Of a DNA stretch of 14,040 nucleotides, positions 1 through 6,390 are shown piece by piece. The stretch lies in NCBI GenBank assembly GCA_036781505.1, contig DAIQAV010000043.1, forward strand, positions 1 to 14,040, read 5' to 3'. Below the pieces are notes generated by a model. That model did no database searches. It worked only from the letters and a program-made list of their open reading frames with translations, and was not told where the DNA came from. The translations under genes were made by a program, and so were the position numbers. How positions within the stretch are numbered: position 1 is the first letter of the stretch; each line of letters starts with the position of its first letter. This DNA comes from FEN-680 sp036781505 (lineage in GTDB: Bacteria > Actinomycetota > Geothermincolia > Fen-727 > Anoxymicrobiaceae).

Positions 1-2
1 TC

Positions 3-206
3 TCGCGGGAGACGCTGCCAGCGCGCAAGAAGGACGTCACCGCCAAGTGCTACGGCGGCGACATCACCCGCAAGAGGAAGCTCTGGGAGAAGCAGAAGGC
101 AGGCAAGAAGCGCATGAAGATGGTGGGCAGGGTGGAGATACCTCAGGAGGCTTTCGTCGCCATGATAAAGAGCGAGGAGAGCGGAACGCAGGGCACCGGC
201 CGCTGA
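3..206 (+). CDS. lepA: Elongation factor 4 (LepA), C-terminal end, partial
   Basis: This is the last 67 codons of a gene whose 5' part lies before the window. The peptide carries the conserved end of LepA/EF4: a CYGGD block followed by a basic stretch (ITRKRKLWEKQK, then AGKKRMKMVG) and a VEIPQEAF motif near the C terminus. This is the LepA-specific C-terminal domain that reaches into the ribosomal peptidyl-transferase region. EF4 is a translational GTPase that acts on stalled or stressed ribosomes and helps 30S assembly; its G domain is outside the window. The reading frame ends in TGA at 204-206, and a short intergenic region with an HrcA operator follows. lepA next to hrcA is a common arrangement in Gram-positive lineages, usually with hemW between them, which is missing here. 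The family call is confident despite the truncation. Confidence 0.95.
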   Translation, partial: SRETLPARKKDVTAKCYGGDITRKRKLWEKQKAGKKRMKMVGRVEIPQEAFVAMIKSEESGTQGTGR

Positions 207-215
207 GAGATGTCA

Positions 216-242
216 TTAGCAGTCGGCCGGCCTGAGTGCTAA
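216..242. promoter_or_regulatory. CIRCE operator (HrcA binding site)
   Basis: The inverted repeat reads TTAGCAGTC, nine bases, then GAGTGCTAA. The CIRCE consensus is TTAGCACTC-N9-GAGTGCTAA, so the right arm is perfect, the left arm has one mismatch (G for C at its seventh base) and the spacer is exactly nine. The spacer itself contains the palindrome GGCCGGCC. It lies 37 bases before the hrcA start codon. CIRCE is the known operator of the HrcA repressor, so hrcA is expected to repress itself and the genes behind it, with release on heat shock. Confidence 0.93.
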
Positions 243-245
243 AAT
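216..245 (+). promoter_or_regulatory. Candidate sigma-A-type promoter overlapping CIRCE
   Basis: A TAAAAT hexamer at 240-245 (5 of 6 to TATAAT) overlaps the right end of CIRCE. An 18-base spacer separates it from TTAGCA at 216-221 (4 of 6 to TTGACA), which coincides with the left arm. HrcA bound to CIRCE would then cover the polymerase site directly. Transcription would start near 252, leaving a leader of about 28 bases before hrcA. The hexamers are ordinary matches, so this is an inference from position. A TATAAA at 263-268 is too close to the start codon to serve as a -10 for hrcA. Confidence 0.4.
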
Positions 246-279
246 CAGGGCCGGTTCCGCCTTATAAAGGCAGGTACGC

Positions 280-1308
280 ATGGCGACGGAGATCGATGGC
301 AGAAAGAAGAAGATCCTACTGGCGGTCGTCCAGAACTTCGTTTTGACGGGCAGGCCGGTGGGTTCCGGCGCGGTGGCGCAGTCGGCCGACGTGGCTGTCA
401 GTGCCGCGACCATCAGGAACGAGCTGTCCGCCCTGGAGGAGATGGGCTTCCTGCGGCAGCCCCACACCTCCGCGGGGCGCGTTCCCACGGACGTCGCCTA
501 CCGCTACTACGTGGACAGCCTGATGGAGCAGCCCCGGCCCTCGGGCCGCGACGCCGAGGCTATCGAGCGGCTGTTCGCCGCGCAGACGCGTGAGATCGAA
601 GGACTCTTCCAGGAGGCGTCGGTGCTGCTGTCGAGGCTGACGCACACCACCGCGATAGTGTTCGCCCCTTTCAGCTCGGCCGACGCGGTGCGCCACATCG
701 ACCTCGTCAGGCTCTCAGACCAGCGGGTGATGCTCATCATCATCACCGCCAGGGGCCAGGTGGGAAGGCAGTTGCTGCGCCTGTCCCGCCCGGTGACCGG
801 CGACACCCTGCAGAGGGTGGCGGCGTTCACGGACCGAGTACTCACGGGCCTGACCTCTGACCGCATCGACGCGGGCGATCTGCTCAGAAGAGGCAAGTTC
901 GGCTCCGCAGGCTCGGAGCTGGTGCGCGCGGCGGCCGAGGCCGTGGTGGAGTACATGGGCTCGATAGAGGAGAGGGTCTTCATCGGCGGGACCGCCAACA
1001 TCGTCGACAGCGCCACGCCCGAGTGGGCCCAGACGCTGCTCGAGGCTATGGAGAAGCAGTACTTCATCCTCGACCTGTTGAAGGACCTCCTCCACGAGCG
1101 CCGGCTGACGGTGCGCATCGGAGAGGAGAACAGGCTTCGCGAGCTGCAGAGGTACTCGTTCGTGGGCACGAGCTACCCCTTGGGGCACGGGCTCCTCGGC
1201 TCGCTGGGAGTGGTCGGGCCCACGTCGATGGACTATGCAAGGACCATCGGCATGGTCGAGTACATGGCCGAGAACCTGGGGCGGACGATGTTCAACCCCA
1301 AGGGCTGA
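280..1308 (+). CDS. hrcA: Heat-inducible transcription repressor HrcA
   Basis: HrcA binds CIRCE operators and represses chaperone genes; in other bacteria its active fold depends on GroEL, which links repression to unfolded protein load. The 342-residue product has the family's usual length. Residues 1-75 are the winged-helix DNA-binding domain, with the typical SAATIRNELSALEEMGFL recognition region (about 41-58) followed by QPHTSAGRVPT (60-70). The middle carries the GAF-like part, and the C-terminal end has the conserved LGVVGPTSMDYARTIGMVEY segment. The ATG at 280 is preceded by AAAGG at 266-270, nine bases away. A CIRCE site lies in the leader, so autoregulation is likely. dnaJ follows 25 bases downstream; grpE and dnaK, usual partners in Firmicutes, are absent. 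Confidence 0.97.
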   Translation: MATEIDGRKKKILLAVVQNFVLTGRPVGSGAVAQSADVAVSAATIRNELSALEEMGFLRQPHTSAGRVPTDVAYRYYVDSLMEQPRPSGRDAEAIERLFAAQTREIEGLFQEASVLLSRLTHTTAIVFAPFSSADAVRHIDLVRLSDQRVMLIIITARGQVGRQLLRLSRPVTGDTLQRVAAFTDRVLTGLTSDRIDAGDLLRRGKFGSAGSELVRAAAEAVVEYMGSIEERVFIGGTANIVDSATPEWAQTLLEAMEKQYFILDLLKDLLHERRLTVRIGEENRLRELQRYSFVGTSYPLGHGLLGSLGVVGPTSMDYARTIGMVEYMAENLGRTMFNPKG

Positions 1309-1333
1309 GAGCTAAAGAAGCGAGCGCGGTTCT

Positions 1334-2437
1334 GTGCAGAACGAGATAGACAGAGACCTCTATGACATACTGGGCGTCGGCCAGGGAGCCTCGGCGGGCG
1401 AGATCAAGAGCGCCTACCGCAGGAAGGCGCACGAATGCCACCCCGACGTCGCGCACCACGACCCCGACGGCGAGCACAAGTTCAAGGAGCTCAGCTTCGC
1501 CTACGAGATCCTCTCCGATCCGGAAAAGCGCCGCACCTACGATAACTTAGGGCTGGACGGCCTCAAGCGCGGGGCCGGGATAGACTTCGACGGGTTCGGC
1601 TCGATCTCTGATCTGTTCGACGTCTTCTTCGGCGAAGGTTTCGGCTCCGGGTTCGGCTCGGGAGGGCGGCGCAGGCCGCAGCGACGAGGCCGCCAGAGCG
1701 GACGCGACATGGAGATGCTGGTGGTGGTGTCGCTGGCGGACGTTCTTGATGGCGCCGAGAAGGAGGTCGATCTGACCCGGATGGCGACCTGCTCCGATTG
1801 CGACGGCTCCGGCATGAAGCCGGGCTCGCAGATGAGCAGGTGCTCCGCCTGCCAGGGGACCGGCGAGGTCCGTCGCACGCAGCGCAACATCTTCGGCACC
1901 TTCATACGCGCACAGGTCTGCTCCACCTGCATGGGGGCGGGCGAGGTCATCACCGACCCCTGCTCCGGCTGCGGCGGGGTGGGGCGCAGGAGCTTGACCG
2001 AGAAACTGCAGGTATCGGTGCCCCCCGGCGTCGAGAGAGGCGACAGGCTGAGGGTGCGCGAGAAGGGGGAGGGCGGGGTGCGCGGCGGCGCGAACGGCGA
2101 CCTCTACGTGGTCATCGACGTCGCCGGAGACCCGCGCTTCCAGCGCGACGGCACCAGGCTCTACTCCAGGGCCACGGTAGAGATGGTCGATGCCGCCCTG
2201 GGCGCCGAGATCGCGGTAGGATCGATCGACGGCGAGTTCTCGCTCAAGGTCCCGGCCGGGACGCAGCATGGAGACGTGCTCAAGGCCAGGGGCAAGGGCC
2301 TGCCCCCCAGGTACGGCGGAAAGCGCGGAGACATGTCGGTGGTCGTGGACGTCAAGGTTCCCAGGAAGATCACGGCCGAACAGAAGAAGCTGCTCGAGTC
2401 ATACCGCCAGGCGGGAAAGGAGAGGGCGAGGAAGTGA
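1334..2437 (+). CDS. dnaJ: Chaperone protein DnaJ (DnaJ2-like)
   Basis: DnaJ is the Hsp40 co-chaperone that delivers unfolded clients to DnaK and stimulates its ATPase. All four family parts are visible in the 367-residue product: a J domain at about 8-72 with the HPD motif at 36-38, a Gly/Phe-rich linker at about 81-111, a zinc domain with four CxxCxGxG repeats starting at C153, C170, C196 and C210, and the C-terminal client-binding domains. The start is a GTG at 1334; an in-frame TAA at 1313 and no earlier ATG, GTG or TTG make it the first possible start. Only a weak AAGAAG (1315-1320) precedes it. Position right after hrcA with no dnaK matches the dnaJ2 copy of actinobacteria, so the DnaK partner must be encoded elsewhere. 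Confidence 0.96.
   Translation: MQNEIDRDLYDILGVGQGASAGEIKSAYRRKAHECHPDVAHHDPDGEHKFKELSFAYEILSDPEKRRTYDNLGLDGLKRGAGIDFDGFGSISDLFDVFFGEGFGSGFGSGGRRRPQRRGRQSGRDMEMLVVVSLADVLDGAEKEVDLTRMATCSDCDGSGMKPGSQMSRCSACQGTGEVRRTQRNIFGTFIRAQVCSTCMGAGEVITDPCSGCGGVGRRSLTEKLQVSVPPGVERGDRLRVREKGEGGVRGGANGDLYVVIDVAGDPRFQRDGTRLYSRATVEMVDAALGAEIAVGSIDGEFSLKVPAGTQHGDVLKARGKGLPPRYGGKRGDMSVVVDVKVPRKITAEQKKLLESYRQAGKERARK
2417..2426 (+). promoter_or_regulatory. Ribosome-binding site favouring the GTG start of rsmE
   Basis: AAGGAGAGGG lies inside the end of dnaJ, 7 to 11 bases before the GTG at 2434. That GTG overlaps the dnaJ stop codon (GTGA), which is the classic layout for translational coupling. The ATG at 2467 in the same frame has no comparable site at a good distance. 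Confidence 0.55.
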
Positions 2438-3231
2438 GCCCGAGGGCTCGACCCCGTCCGCACACCATGGGACTGCCCGTCTTCTACGCCTCAAAAGAGG
2501 ACATCGACATCGGCCGAGGCACCATCACTCTCTCCAGCGCCGACGCCAGGCACTTGACTCGCTCGCTGCGCGCACGCGAGGGCGATCACCTGGTCGTGGG
2601 CGACGCGATGGGCACGCTGTATGAGTCGAAGCTCGGCTCGCCCATGGACGAACCGGTGCGATGCACCATCGTATCGGAGTGCTACGTGCCCCCCGAAAGG
2701 CCGCAGATGGTGCTGTTCCAGGCGATGTCCAGAAACCAGACCATGGACGAGACGATCGCCAGGGCCGCGGAGTCCGGCGCGTCCCGCGTGGTGCCCTTCA
2801 CGTCGAAGCGTTCCCCGGTCGAGGCGGTGCGGAAGAGTTCGGGAAGGCTCGCCAGATGGCTGAAGATAGCCCGCGAGAGCTCCAAGGTGGCGCGGCGCGC
2901 GTGGCCGCTGGAGATGCGCCCTCCGGTCGGCGGGCTGCTGGACGAGGCGGCCATGAGGACGGTCGGCGAGTGCGTCATCCTCTGGGAGGACGAGGAGAGG
3001 CGCGCGTTCGCAGACTCGCTGCTCGACGAGCCGCCCCGCTCCATCGGGCTGATCGTGGGACCCGAGGGAGGGCTTGAGGGCTCCGAGGTCGACGTCCTGC
3101 GGACCCTCGGCGCCAGGACCGCGACTCTTGGCGGGCTGAACTTGCGGGCCCAGAGCGCGGGCTCCTACGGCGTCATGATCGCCCGCTATCATTACGGGCT
3201 CCTCGCCCCCGGGACGGCAGCGGATGAGTAA
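2434..3231 (+). CDS. rsmE: 16S rRNA (uracil(1498)-N3)-methyltransferase RsmE
   Basis: RsmE methylates N3 of U1498 in helix 44 of 16S rRNA, using S-adenosylmethionine, in the assembled 30S subunit. It belongs to the SPOUT (trefoil knot) class. The sequence shows an N-terminal PUA-like part beginning around VFYASKED and containing DARHLTRSLRAREGD. The C-terminal knot domain carries the SAM-binding IGLIVGPEGGLEGSEVD segment and then LGGLNLRAQSAG near the end, where the family has LGxRILRxETA. In the last motif the usual ILRTETA reads LRAQSAG, a mild departure. I place the start at GTG 2434 (265 residues) because of a good ribosome-binding site and the overlap with the dnaJ stop; the ATG at 2467 (254 residues) would also give a complete enzyme. 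The end overlaps mtaB by eight bases. Confidence 0.93.
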   Translation: MSPRARPRPHTMGLPVFYASKEDIDIGRGTITLSSADARHLTRSLRAREGDHLVVGDAMGTLYESKLGSPMDEPVRCTIVSECYVPPERPQMVLFQAMSRNQTMDETIARAAESGASRVVPFTSKRSPVEAVRKSSGRLARWLKIARESSKVARRAWPLEMRPPVGGLLDEAAMRTVGECVILWEDEERRAFADSLLDEPPRSIGLIVGPEGGLEGSEVDVLRTLGARTATLGGLNLRAQSAGSYGVMIARYHYGLLAPGTAADE

Positions 3232-4510
3232 GAGGACCTACCGCCTCACCACCTTGGGCTGCAGGGTCAACAAAGCCGACTCCCTCGCGCTAGAGCGAGA
3301 CCTCGCGGACCGGGGATACGTTCGAGCTCGGGCCGATGCTGTCCCGGACCTCTGGGTGGTGAACACCTGCGCCGTCACCTCGGCGGGGATGAAGAAGTCC
3401 CGCAAGGCGGTGCGCAGGTGCGCCGCGTCTGGCGCGAGGGTCATAGTGACCGGTTGCGGAGCGGACCTGGAGCCTTCCGCCTTTATAACGGGGGGAGTGG
3501 AGGCGGTCCTGGCGAACCGCGACAAAGGGTCGCTGGCCGCCGAGGCCTGCGGACCCCCCGGCGGTCCCGGGGCGTCTGAGCCGTGGGCGCCCGAGGAACT
3601 GGCGCGCGTGCCGGTGAAGGTGCAGGAAGGCTGCGCCCGCTTCTGCTCTTACTGCATCGTTCCTTACCTGAGGCCTTCCCCCTACAGCAGGCCGGTGCAA
3701 TCCGTGGTCGAAGAGGCGCGCGCGATCGCGTCAGGCGGCGCAGGCGAGATAATCCTCTGCGGGATAGACCTGGGAAGCTACTCGGACCCGGAGACCGGCG
3801 CGGGCGTCGACGTCCTGGCCGGCCGGGTGCGCGAGGCGGCCCCGGGGCTCTGGGTAAGGCTGAGCTCGATCGAGCTGTCCGATGTCACCGAGCGGCTGCT
3901 GGAGCAGATGCGCAAACAACGGATCTGCAGGCACCTTCACATCCCGCTGCAGAGCGGGGACGCCGGTGTGCTGCGGGCGATGGGCAGGGCTTACGCCCCG
4001 GAGGCGTTCGCGGAGCGCGTCGAGGAGATAAGAGACTCCGTTCAGGACATCGCGATCACCAGCGACGTGATGGTCGGCTTCCCTCCAGAGGACGAGGCCG
4101 CCTTCCGGAACACGCTGGCGTTGGTCGAGCGACTGCGCTTCTCGCGGCTGCACGTCTTCAAGTATTCACCCAGGCCGATGACAAAGGCATTCGAGCTGGG
4201 TGACCCGGTCCCGCCGCCGGTGAAAGCGGCGCGGGCGCAGGTCCTGCGCGAGGCCGCTCAGCGCGTGGCCGGCGAGTTCCACGCCGCCCTGGTTGGTCGT
4301 ATAATCCCAGTGTTGGTGGAAGACACCATGGACAGCGAGCCAGGCATGCTGTTCGCCAGGGCCGAGAGCTTCGCGGGAGCCGTCTTCGAGGGCCCCGCGG
4401 AGGTGATCGGAAAGGTAATCGATCTCGAGGTAACGTCATCGGACGCCTCCCTGGTGCGCGGAGAGATGGTGTCGAGACGGGACGGACTGGAGGATGAGTT
4501 CATTGGCTGA
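3224..4510 (+). CDS. mtaB: tRNA (t6A37)-C2 methylthiotransferase MtaB
   Basis: MtaB is a radical-SAM enzyme that turns N6-threonylcarbamoyladenosine at tRNA position 37 into its 2-methylthio form, which helps decoding of ANN codons. The 428-residue product has the full three-domain layout. The N-terminal UPF0004 domain carries the second iron-sulfur cluster ligands C13 (LGCRVN), C49 (NTCAVT) and C78 (VTGC). The radical-SAM domain has the CxxxCxxC motif at C137, C141 and C144, followed by IVPYLRPSPYSRP. A TRAM-like RNA-binding domain occupies about 360-420. LGCRVN and NTCAVTS favour MtaB over the related MiaB and RimO. The ATG at 3224 sits inside the end of rsmE, so the two are probably translationally coupled. 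Confidence 0.93.
   Translation: MSKRTYRLTTLGCRVNKADSLALERDLADRGYVRARADAVPDLWVVNTCAVTSAGMKKSRKAVRRCAASGARVIVTGCGADLEPSAFITGGVEAVLANRDKGSLAAEACGPPGGPGASEPWAPEELARVPVKVQEGCARFCSYCIVPYLRPSPYSRPVQSVVEEARAIASGGAGEIILCGIDLGSYSDPETGAGVDVLAGRVREAAPGLWVRLSSIELSDVTERLLEQMRKQRICRHLHIPLQSGDAGVLRAMGRAYAPEAFAERVEEIRDSVQDIAITSDVMVGFPPEDEAAFRNTLALVERLRFSRLHVFKYSPRPMTKAFELGDPVPPPVKAARAQVLREAAQRVAGEFHAALVGRIIPVLVEDTMDSEPGMLFARAESFAGAVFEGPAEVIGKVIDLEVTSSDASLVRGEMVSRRDGLEDEFIG
4489..4493 (+). promoter_or_regulatory. Ribosome-binding site favouring a TTG start for the HIT gene
   Basis: GGAGG ends directly against the ATG at 4494 (no spacing), which is too close to act for that codon. It is nine bases before the in-frame TTG at 4503, an ideal distance. 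Confidence 0.5.
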
Positions 4511-4856
4511 TGACTGCCTGTTCTGCAGGATAGTGCGCAAAGAGGTGGGCAGCGACATAATCGACGAGAAGCCGACGGCCATAGCCTTCAGGGACGTCAG
4601 CCCCCAGGCCCCGGTGCACGTGCTGATCGTGCCCAGGGAACACATCCCGACCATCGCGGACCTGATCAACGTGCCTAACTCCTGCGAGATACTGTCCGAC
4701 ATATTCTCGCTGGTCAACGACATCGCTGTGAGCGAGGGGATATCACAGAGCGGATACAGACTGGTCGCCAACGTCGGCGAGGAGGCGGGTCAGGCGGTCG
4801 ACCACCTGCATTTCCACCTTCTGGGCGGACGGTTCATGGGATGGCCGCCCGGCTAA
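4503..4856 (+). CDS. HIT family nucleotide hydrolase (HinT-like)
   Basis: Histidine-triad proteins of the HinT branch hydrolyse adenosine phosphoramidates and related nucleotide conjugates as small cytosolic dimers. The triad is plain near the C terminus: DHLHFHLLGG, with the middle histidine expected to attack the substrate phosphate. The N terminus has the family's DCLFCRI segment, whose CxxC can bind zinc together with downstream histidines, then VPREHIPT. The product is about 117 residues from TTG 4503, or 120 from ATG 4494; I prefer the TTG because GGAGG at 4489-4493 is spaced for it and touches the ATG. Either start overlaps the end of mtaB. A HIT gene between mtaB and yqeY is a known arrangement in Gram-positive lineages, there usually followed by rpsU, which is missing here. 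Confidence 0.92.
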   Translation: MADDCLFCRIVRKEVGSDIIDEKPTAIAFRDVSPQAPVHVLIVPREHIPTIADLINVPNSCEILSDIFSLVNDIAVSEGISQSGYRLVANVGEEAGQAVDHLHFHLLGGRFMGWPPG

Positions 4857-4873
4857 GAGCAAGGCAAGTAAAA

Positions 4874-5320
4874 ATGGGATTGAAGGAACAGCTAACGGTG
4901 GACATGAAGACGGCCCTCAAGGCCGGTGACAAGCTCAGGCTATCTACGGTGCGCATGATGCTCTCCGAGGTCAAGAACGCCGAGATAGCAAAGCGCGGCG
5001 AGCTGAACGACGAGGAGTCCGCCGCGGTTGTGGCGCGCGAGGCGCGCAGGCGCAAGGAAGCCATCGAGGAGTTCGGCAAGGGCGGGAGGCAGGACCTGGT
5101 CGACAAGGAGACTGCCGAGTTGGCCGTCATAGAAGAATACATGCCCGAACAGATATCTGAGGATGAGGTACGCAAGATAGTGGCCGAGACTATCGCGGAG
5201 GTGGGAGCGACCTCGCCCGCGGACCTCGGAAAAGTCATGGGCAAGTTGATGCCGAAGGTCAAGGGAAAGGCCGACGGCAAGATGGTAAACCAACTGGTAC
5301 GAGAGATGCTTCAAAGTTGA
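4874..5320 (+). CDS. yqeY: GatB/YqeY domain-containing protein
   Basis: YqeY proteins share a helical domain with the C-terminal tail of GatB, the tRNA-binding subunit of the Asp/Glu-tRNA amidotransferase. Their own cellular role is not well established. The 148-residue product matches the usual family length and shows the typical start MGLKEQLTVDMKTALKAGDK, the middle KEAIEEFGKGGRQDLVDKE and EEYMPEQISEDE, and the end DLGKVMGKLMPKVKGKADG. I chose ATG 4874 because AAGG at 4861-4864 is nine bases upstream and the family begins at this point; the open frame runs further back only into the HIT gene. It is probably the last gene of the hrcA transcript, since an 85-base gap with a strong hairpin follows. 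Confidence 0.93.
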   Translation: MGLKEQLTVDMKTALKAGDKLRLSTVRMMLSEVKNAEIAKRGELNDEESAAVVAREARRRKEAIEEFGKGGRQDLVDKETAELAVIEEYMPEQISEDEVRKIVAETIAEVGATSPADLGKVMGKLMPKVKGKADGKMVNQLVREMLQS

Positions 5321-5337
5321 GCGGAATCATAACGGTC

Positions 5338-5387
5338 GCAGGTGGCGCAAGAGATAGGATGGTCCTGTCGGCTTGCGCTTTTCCTGC
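5338..5387 (+). terminator. Compound hairpin between yqeY and phoH: terminator or structured phoH leader
   Basis: Three stacked inverted repeats form one long hairpin. The innermost is a 7-pair stem of GATAGGA (5353-5359) with TCCTGTC (5363-5369), one G-T pair, around a TGG loop. Next is a perfect 7-pair stem of GCGCAAG (5345-5351) with CTTGCGC (5372-5378). A further 5-pair stem of GCAGG (5338-5342) with CCTGC (5383-5387) closes the base. The second stem is followed at once by TTTT (5379-5382), as in an intrinsic terminator for the upstream operon, but the T-run is short. The structure ends exactly where the phoH ribosome-binding site (AAGGGG, 5388-5393) begins, so a role in phoH expression is equally possible. 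No promoter is obvious between it and phoH. Confidence 0.55.
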
Positions 5388-5405
5388 AAGGGGTGAGCTC
5401 ATCAG

Positions 5406-6389
5406 TTGACTGAAGTGGTCGAAGTCAAGATGGTGGTCCCGCACAACCAGCCGATGGTCGGACTGCTGGGCCAGGAGGACAGGTTCCTCAAGATGGTCGA
5501 GGACGCCTTCAGCTGTCGGATCGTCGCGCGGGGCAACGAGATAGACATCAAGGGGGACGCCCAGGAGACGGACTCCTGCACCCACCTGTTCGAGGAGCTG
5601 ATCGAGCTGCTCGAGGAGGGCCTGGTGATCACCACCGAGAACCTCGCCATCGCGATCGACATGGTTCGCCGGGGCGAGGAGCTCAAGCCCACCGAGGTCT
5701 TCAAGGAGGCCGTGCTCACCGCGCGCGGCAAGATAATCCGGCCCAAGACGGTCGGCCAGAAGAAGTACGTGGAGATGATGCGCTCCGCCACCATCGTCTT
5801 CAGCATCGGCCCCGCCGGCACCGGCAAGACCTACCTGGCGCTGGCCTACGCGGTGCAGTGCCTGCTCGACAAGAGAGTTAACCGGCTCATACTCACCAGG
5901 CCCGCGGTCGAGGCGGGGGAGAAGCTGGGCTTCCTCCCGGGCGACCTCTACCAGAAGGTGGACCCTTACCTGAGGCCGCTGTACGATGCGCTCTACGAGA
6001 TGCTCGGCGCCGAGAAGTTCCACAGGATGATGGACCAGGGGATTATAGAGGTGGCCCCTCTCGCGTTTATGAGAGGCCGCACCCTCAATGACTCTTTCAT
6101 CATCCTGGACGAGGCCCAGAACACCAGCCCCGAGCAGATGAAGATGTTCCTGACCAGGCTCGGCTTCGGCAGCCGCGCCGTCATAACAGGCGACGTGACG
6201 CAGATCGACCTTCCCAAGGAGATGGAGTCGGGGCTCAGGGTCGTGCGGGACATCCTGCTGGACATCGATGGAGTGTCGTTCTCCACCCTGGACGCCAGCG
6301 ACGTGGTGAGGCACAAGATCGTGCAGCAGATCGTCGAGGCGTACAAGGACTACGAGACGAGGCGCGAGCCGGGCACTCCCGGTAGATGA
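5406..6389 (+). CDS. phoH: PhoH family ATPase
   Basis: PhoH-like proteins are cytosolic P-loop ATPases of the superfamily 1 helicase type. They are found beside ybeY in many genomes and are thought to act in RNA processing, though the activity of this branch is not settled. The 327-residue product has an N-terminal KH-like region (about 1-75), a Walker A GPAGTGKT at 135-142, a TRPAVEAGEKLGFLPGD block at 164-180 and a Walker B ILDEAQNT around 233-240, followed by VITGDVTQIDLP. All are hallmarks of the family. The start is TTG 5406: an in-frame TGA at 5394 excludes anything earlier, and AAGGGG with GGTGA at 5388-5396 lies 9 to 12 bases upstream. A GTG at 5415 is the alternative. The 7TM-HD gene starts one base after its stop. 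Confidence 0.95.
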   Translation: MTEVVEVKMVVPHNQPMVGLLGQEDRFLKMVEDAFSCRIVARGNEIDIKGDAQETDSCTHLFEELIELLEEGLVITTENLAIAIDMVRRGEELKPTEVFKEAVLTARGKIIRPKTVGQKKYVEMMRSATIVFSIGPAGTGKTYLALAYAVQCLLDKRVNRLILTRPAVEAGEKLGFLPGDLYQKVDPYLRPLYDALYEMLGAEKFHRMMDQGIIEVAPLAFMRGRTLNDSFIILDEAQNTSPEQMKMFLTRLGFGSRAVITGDVTQIDLPKEMESGLRVVRDILLDIDGVSFSTLDASDVVRHKIVQQIVEAYKDYETRREPGTPGR

Positions 6390-6390
6390 C

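Noticed and set aside
1798..2433. Upstream extension of the rsmE reading frame into dnaJ
   Set aside because: This part is an alternate frame of the DnaJ zinc and C-terminal domains, very Arg-rich and unlike any RsmE. The true start is at 2434 or 2467.
4300..4305. Exact TATAAT inside mtaB
   Set aside because: There is no acceptable -35 at the right distance, and it is about 200 bases from the next gene, so I treat it as chance.
4841..4873. Upstream extension of yqeY to an ATG inside the HIT gene
   Set aside because: The extra eleven residues are outside the family's usual start, and the ribosome-binding site is placed for ATG 4874.
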